NCBI GenBank assembly: GCA_021791015.1
Contig: JAJYFH010000027.1
Span: 1-7,961 of the forward strand
Origin: a bacterium
Lineage (GTDB): Bacteria; Patescibacteriota; CPR2; UBA1875; JAJYID01
Length of the DNA: 7,961 nucleotides
Reading direction: 5' to 3'
The notes under the pieces were generated by a model. That model saw only the letters and a list, made by a program, of their open reading frames with translations, was not told the origin of the DNA and ran no database searches. Position 1 is the stretch's first letter. Each line of letters starts with the position of its first letter. Below are positions 4,868 to 7,961 of this stretch, in pieces. Position numbers and translations under genes: made by a program.

Positions 4868-4894
4868 AAAAAGAACCTCGGGGAGGCTCTTTTT
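4868..4894 (-). terminator. Intrinsic terminator after RNase J gene
   Basis: A 12-bp stem with a three-base loop: AAAAAGA (4868-4874) / TCTTTTT (4888-4894) plus CCTC (4876-4879) / GAGG (4883-4886). The one non-Watson-Crick position (4875/4887) is G-U in minus-strand RNA but A-C in plus-strand RNA, so the hairpin is best formed by the RNase J transcript. It sits about 20 bases after the RNase J stop. Confidence 0.8.
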
Positions 4895-4912
4895 CTGTCA
4901 GTGTTTTTTTAT

Positions 4913-6694
4913 TTAGACTTCAATGATCACCGAGATGACCATCGGACTACGCTTGGTGTGGCTATAGAGAAACGAGCTGACATGGTCGCGAATCTTAACC
5001 TTCATATTTGCCCAGTTCGGCAATGGCTCGCCTTCCCGACGCGACATCATCCTTTTGACTTCATTGCGCGCGTTATTGACCAACTGTTCGTTCTCGCGCA
5101 TATAAATGAAACCGCGGGAAATAATGTCCGGGCTCGTAAGCAGCCGTCCGGTTTTTTTATCAACCGTGCAAATGACCACAAATATGCCTTCTGTCGCCAT
5201 AACCTTGCGATCACGCAGGACTATTTCGCCGACATCGCCGATACCTAGCCCGTCTACCAACACTACGCCGTTTTGAACTTTCTTCTCAGCTTTGGCCACC
5301 CGTCCGTTTGCAATTTCCAGAACATCACCGTTATCGCAAACAAAGGTATTTTCGGCCGGAATACCGACGCTTTGAGCAAGCTCGGCGTGATGAACCAGGT
5401 GATGCACCTCGCCGTGCCAGGGGATTAGATATTTGGGATGCACAAGCTCAATCATGAGCTTTAGCTCTTCCTGCCCCGGATGTCCGGTCACATGAGTTCT
5501 GGAGCCATTTTTCTCGTCAAAAACTACTTCTGCGCCCCGTCTGAAAAGATCATCGATGACAGTCGTGATGGCCGACTCATTTCCAGGGATAGGGGAGGAC
5601 GAGAATACTACAGTGTCGCCTCTTTTAATCTTGATCTGCTTGTGCTCGCCGCGAGCCATTCTTGATAATGCTGACATTGACTCGCCCTGAGAGCCCGTGC
5701 TCATAACTGATACCTGATTGTCGGCGTATTTGCCGATATCCTGGATTTTTATAACCGTATCTTGCGGAATTTTTAAATATCCAAGCCGGACTGCCACCTC
5801 CACATTCTTAAGTAAGCTTCTACCAGAGAAGGCAAGCTTTCTCTTGTGCGCCTTTGCGGCATTTATAATGAGCTGAATCCTGTTTATCTGGGATGAGAAA
5901 GACGCAATGATAATTCTGCCTGTGGCTCGATCAAAAATCTTGTCAAATGTCACCGCCAGCTCCTTCTCGCTAATGGAATATCCCGGCACCTCAGCGTTGG
6001 TTGAGTCCGAAAACATAGCCAAGACGCCCTTCTCGCCAAGAGCCGAGAGCTTGGGAATGTCGGTTTTGCGCCCGTCGACAGGGGAGTGGTCAAATCGAAA
6101 GTCTCCGGTGTAGAAAACCCGGCCGGCCGGAGTATTTATAACCACGCCAACTGCATCGGGGATGGAGTGAGCCACGCGTACCCATTCGATTTCAAATGCG
6201 CCAAGTTTCAACTTGTCCTTGTCCGGATCAATGACGTTTAATTTTAAACCCTTGTAAGGATGTTCTGCCATTTTGGCTTCGATCAACCCGCAGGTTAGTT
6301 TCGGCGCGTATATCGGCGCATTTATTCGCGGCATTATAAACGGAATGGCCCCGATGTGATCCTCGTGTCCGTGCGTGATCAAGACACCGCGGATTTTGTC
6401 CTTTTTGTCCTGCAGATACGAGATATCGGGTATAAGGTAATCGATCCCAAGCATGTCCCCGTCAGGGAAGTTAAATCCCATATCGACGATAATTATGTCG
6501 TTTTCGTACTCATAAACAGTCATGTTTTTGCCAACCTCGCCCAAACCGCCGAGGGGAATGACTTTCAAGACGCCTTTCCCTGGTCTGGCTTGAGCAGAGC
6601 TTTGCATCACTGATTCGTTTTTTGTCTTTATATTTTTGTTTTTGAGCGACGCGTCATATGGCGTCTGTTTTCTTTGCTTTGTCTTTGCGTTCAT
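4913..6694 (-). CDS. rnj: Ribonuclease J (metallo-beta-lactamase / beta-CASP)
   Basis: RNase J degrades and processes RNA, combining 5'-to-3' exonuclease and endonuclease activity in the cytoplasm. The 593-residue product has all family parts: LKVIPLGGLGEVGKNM (43-58), the zinc-binding motif H108-G-H110-E-D112-H113, H176 in RVAHSIPD, D198 in YTGDFRFD, FSDSTNAE (228-235), the beta-CASP domain with SFSSQINRIQ and STGSQGESMSAL, VTGHPGQEELKLM with H405, IPWHGE with H427, and the C-terminal RNase J domain (about 470-593). Its length is near the usual 550-600. The N-terminus (1-30) is a lysine/asparagine-rich tail outside the fold, so a start at M30 cannot be excluded; M1 has a modest AAAGGA upstream. 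It lies downstream of the uracil-DNA glycosylase gene on the same strand and ends at a clear terminator. Confidence 0.95.
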   Translation of the reverse strand: MNAKTKQRKQTPYDASLKNKNIKTKNESVMQSSAQARPGKGVLKVIPLGGLGEVGKNMTVYEYENDIIIVDMGFNFPDGDMLGIDYLIPDISYLQDKKDKIRGVLITHGHEDHIGAIPFIMPRINAPIYAPKLTCGLIEAKMAEHPYKGLKLNVIDPDKDKLKLGAFEIEWVRVAHSIPDAVGVVINTPAGRVFYTGDFRFDHSPVDGRKTDIPKLSALGEKGVLAMFSDSTNAEVPGYSISEKELAVTFDKIFDRATGRIIIASFSSQINRIQLIINAAKAHKRKLAFSGRSLLKNVEVAVRLGYLKIPQDTVIKIQDIGKYADNQVSVMSTGSQGESMSALSRMARGEHKQIKIKRGDTVVFSSSPIPGNESAITTVIDDLFRRGAEVVFDEKNGSRTHVTGHPGQEELKLMIELVHPKYLIPWHGEVHHLVHHAELAQSVGIPAENTFVCDNGDVLEIANGRVAKAEKKVQNGVVLVDGLGIGDVGEIVLRDRKVMATEGIFVVICTVDKKTGRLLTSPDIISRGFIYMRENEQLVNNARNEVKRMMSRREGEPLPNWANMKVKIRDHVSSFLYSHTKRSPMVISVIIEV

Positions 6695-6784
6695 TTTGTT
6701 GTAATTTTGTCCTTTCTGCTCCGACTGAAACGTCGAAGACTTTTTAGAGTTCTTAGCTAATATTAATTTTTATAATTTTACCTT

Positions 6785-6851
6785 GTCATTCTGAGCTGGA
6801 TTCAGAATCTATATAATAAATTGCTGGATTCCGGATCAAGTCCGGAATGAC
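6785..6851. repeat. Gene-less pair of outward GTCATTC palindromes (MITE-like)
   Basis: Two hairpins face each other: ATTCTGA (6788-6794) / TCAGAAT (6802-6808), and ATTCCGGA (6828-6835) / TCCGGAAT (6841-6848). GTCATTC is at the outer left end, its reverse complement at the outer right, and there is a 19-base AT-rich middle. This is the same architecture as the GIY-YIG cassette at 1642-1984 but without a gene. It separates the uracil-DNA glycosylase and RNase J genes. The outer ATGACA could act as part of a weak promoter for RNase J. Confidence 0.75.
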
Positions 6852-6860
6852 AGTGGTTTG

Positions 6861-7598
6861 TCAAATTAATTTTTGTTGTTTAGGTTGATTACCATTATTA
6901 TTTAATTTTTCTTCGTCAATTTTCGCGAGTATCTTGGGAATTTTATTGAAATCTGTTTGCAGCGTCTCTTTCATTGAGCCGTTATAAAGAGCTACCGCCG
7001 GATGATAGAGGGCCAAAAAAACTTGTTTCCGGCCTCCTTTGCCTGCCCCGTACCTTGAAATGGTGCGCGGGTCATTCCCGCCCCCTCCCTTGTCATTCCC
7101 GCGCAGGCGGGAATCCGGTTCTTCAAAATGCAATTCCTTGCGAAATGCGTTGCCGTGGCATTTGGAAATCTGCAGTGTCGGGAAAAATCTGTTCATGGCA
7201 TGCCGGCCTAGAAATACGATTAGTTTGGGATCGATTAGTTGAATCTGTCTCTTTAAATACGGCCAGCAAGCTTCGATTTCCTCAGGCTTGGGATCACGAT
7301 TGTTCGGCGGCCTGTGCTTCAAAACATTTGCTATGTAGACATCTTTTCGCTGCCAGCCCAAACTCTCAATTAATTCCGTTAGCAGCTGTCCGGCCCGGCC
7401 GACAAAAGGTTCGCCCTGAAGATCTTCATCCTTACCCGGCGCTTCGCCGATAAACATGACGCGAGCTGTTTCGCTGCCGACTCCCGGCACATCCTTGGTT
7501 TTTGTTTTAAAGAGTGAGCACCTCTCGCACTTTGAAACAAGCTCATTCAAAGCTGAAAGACTATCAGTACCTAAAATATCCTTGTCAGTTATTTTCAT
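6861..7598 (-). CDS. Family 4 uracil-DNA glycosylase with repeat-derived insertion
   Basis: Removes uracil from DNA to start base-excision repair. The family 4 iron-sulfur type is shown by C24-x2-C27 near the N-terminus, FIGEAPGKDED (49-59, motif 1), FVGRAGQLL (65-73), NVLKHRPPNNRDP (91-103), EACWPYL (109-115), IVFLGRHAM (127-135) and ALYHPAVALYNG (196-207, motif 2). The product is 245 aa, longer than the roughly 190-220 usual. Two oddities stand out. Position H95 replaces the cysteine usually found in KCRPP, so the cluster would have three Cys and one His if ligands are conserved. Residues about 160-188 form a glycine- and arginine-rich insert, partly encoded by a palindromic repeat (PDSRLRGND at 161-169). 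The tail NNNGNQPKQQKLI is low-complexity. The ATG at 7598 has no strong Shine-Dalgarno; a good promoter lies at 7679-7706. Confidence 0.93.
   Translation of the reverse strand: MKITDKDILGTDSLSALNELVSKCERCSLFKTKTKDVPGVGSETARVMFIGEAPGKDEDLQGEPFVGRAGQLLTELIESLGWQRKDVYIANVLKHRPPNNRDPKPEEIEACWPYLKRQIQLIDPKLIVFLGRHAMNRFFPTLQISKCHGNAFRKELHFEEPDSRLRGNDKGGGGNDPRTISRYGAGKGGRKQVFLALYHPAVALYNGSMKETLQTDFNKIPKILAKIDEEKLNNNGNQPKQQKLI
7071..7116. repeat. GTCATTC palindromic repeat inside the glycosylase CDS
   Basis: A full element (7092-7116) has stem ATTCCCGC (7095-7102) / GCGGGAAT (7107-7114) with loop GCAG. A second copy of GTCATTCCCG (7071-7080) lies 21 bases away in the same orientation, as if one and a half units had inserted. 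On the coding strand both are in frame and give residues about 160-176 of the glycosylase. Confidence 0.8.
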
Positions 7599-7609
7599 TT
7601 TGTTTGTCA

Positions 7610-7643
7610 GCGTAAATCCGCGTATATTCCGCGTGAATCTGCG
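7610..7643. repeat. Degenerate 10-11-bp tandem repeat in glycosylase leader
   Basis: Four successive units begin GCG: GCGTAAATCC, GCGTATATTCC, GCGTGAATCT, GCGAA. The period is close to one DNA helical turn. It lies in the 5' leader of the glycosylase gene, just before its ATG. It could be an intergenic repeat or a multi-site binding region; nothing in the sequence decides. Confidence 0.5.
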
Positions 7644-7678
7644 AATTATTTATTAGAGAACTTCAAAACGTTGGGTCA

Positions 7679-7706
7679 AGTATAGCAAATAGATGGCAAA
7701 TGTCAA
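7679..7706 (-). promoter_or_regulatory. Promoter of the uracil-DNA glycosylase gene
   Basis: On the minus strand a perfect TTGACA (7706-7701) is followed by a 16-bp spacer and TATACT (7684-7679, five of six). TGC just before the -10 makes an extended -10. The leader is about 70 bases. RNase J may be read through from here, since only the palindrome pair at 6785-6851 lies between. Confidence 0.65.
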
Positions 7707-7718
7707 TGATTTTCTGCC

Positions 7719-7739
7719 GCCAAGGGACGGACCCTTGGC
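7719..7739. repeat. 8-bp hairpin GCCAAGGG / CCCTTGGC
   Basis: A perfect 8-bp stem with loop ACGGA lies between the glycosylase promoter and the short coding remnant at 7742-7834. No T run follows on either strand, so it is not a clear intrinsic terminator. It could be a further dispersed palindrome. Confidence 0.5.
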
Positions 7740-7741
7740 AT

Positions 7742-7834
7742 CTAGACCTCACTGATTATCTCAAAGCCTTTAAAGCTTCCTGTGATTGCCAAACCAACAA
7801 TTCTACCCTTAGTCAACCCCTTTTGTCGGATCTT
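7742..7834 (-). pseudogene. Possible 3' remnant of a gene cut by the IS
   Basis: From just inside the IS border an open frame reads KIRQKGLTKGRIVGLAITGS, then FKGFEIISEV and a TAG stop at 7744-7742. The mix of residues looks protein-like, similar to a protein C-terminus, but about 30 codons are too few to identify it. An in-frame TAG lies at the border, so it would have lost its start when the IS inserted. It could equally be a chance frame. Confidence 0.25.
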
Positions 7835-7835
7835 C

Positions 7836-7957
7836 TATCCGGGGTCCAGACATCTTGGACACTTTTAACCAAATAATTAAGAATTGAAAGGAGCTAAAAG
7901 TGAGTATCAAGATGACAGAAGAACAATTAAAGATTTATGGAGCCAGGTTAAGACTGG
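7836..7957 (+). mobile_element. Right copy of insertion-sequence 5' end (122-bp inverted repeat)
   Basis: Exact inverted copy of 1-122. It begins at the border TATCCGGGGTCC, includes the dyad GTCCA (7843-7847) / TGGAC (7855-7859), and runs into the transposase-like start at 7900. With the left copy it shows two outward-facing copies of one element. Confidence 0.75.
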
Positions 7958-7961
7958 CTTG
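7900..7961 (+). CDS. Transposase-like protein, N-terminal fragment (runs off window)
   Basis: A GTG start at 7900 lies six bases after AAAGGAG. The visible 20 residues, VSIKMTEEQLKIYGARLRLA, are cut by the window edge. It is the same product as the fragment at 58-1 on the minus strand. The assignment rests on being adjacent to a repeated IS-like end. Confidence 0.5.
   Translation, partial: MSIKMTEEQLKIYGARLRLA

Noticed and set aside
4865..5248. 127-codon plus-strand open frame
   Set aside because: It starts inside the terminator hairpin and lies antisense to the conserved RNase J C-terminal domain.
725..6863. Use of genetic code 25 (UGA as glycine)
   Set aside because: UGA ends the 146-aa gene and the glycosylase at sensible lengths, and no in-frame UGA interrupts the conserved genes.
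6785..7116. CRISPR array from the repeated GTCATTC units
   Set aside because: The units are irregularly spaced, occur in both orientations and inside genes, and no cas gene is present.
6974..7453. 159-codon plus-strand open frame
   Set aside because: Antisense to the uracil-DNA glycosylase, whose motifs are clear; it has no ribosome site and no recognisable domain.
1..7961. Linear plasmid or phage with terminal inverted repeats
   Set aside because: The repeats hold the start of a transposase-like gene reading outward and the right end continues four bases past the repeat, while the content is chromosomal housekeeping and repair genes. An IS at both ends fits better.

Overview
The window looks like chromosomal DNA from an uncultivated bacterium of the Candidate Phyla Radiation (Patescibacteria, probably Parcubacteria-like). 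This is inferred from gene style and not proven. The signs are compact AT-leaning genes, single-gene GIY-YIG and GxxExxY cassettes, a four-helix-bundle protein, dispersed GTCATTC palindromes, and RNase J. UGA is used as a stop (end of the 146-aa ORF and of the uracil-DNA glycosylase), so the standard bacterial code fits.

Layout. Both ends are the same 122 bp in opposite orientation (1-122 and 7836-7957). Each carries the start of a transposase-like gene reading outward, so the window lies between two divergent copies of one insertion sequence, or is a contig broken at that repeat. Next to the left copy is a plus-strand unit: a strong promoter (141-169), a hairpin-rich leader, an unrecognised 146-aa protein, a 41-aa microprotein and a terminator (909-930). 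All remaining full genes are on the minus strand, in transcription order: family 4 uracil-DNA glycosylase (7598-6861), RNase J (6694-4913, with terminator), lexA (4581-3946), a four-helix-bundle protein (3929-3537), a GxxExxY nuclease-fold protein (3480-3079), recA (3014-2010), a GIY-YIG protein (1954-1664) and recX (1632-1027).

Function. This is a DNA-damage-response neighbourhood: RecA filament and co-protease, RecX modulator, LexA repressor, and a base-excision glycosylase, with RNA turnover by RNase J between them. Upstream of lexA there are several GTATA/TATAC dyads around a weak promoter with a perfect DnaA box in its spacer. One 10-bp half-site of these dyads recurs inside a plausible recA promoter, which suggests a local SOS operator.

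Most unusual structure. Two small nuclease-fold genes on either side of recA are each tightly enclosed by perfect inverted repeats: 23 bp around GIY-YIG and 21 bp around GxxExxY. The 23-bp repeat belongs to a palindrome family starting GTCATTC. Other members in this window form a gene-less pair (6785-6851), sit in the lexA leader, and lie in frame inside the glycosylase gene, where they add about 17-30 residues. This looks like a REP/MITE-type palindrome system, with the GIY-YIG gene as a candidate autonomous partner.
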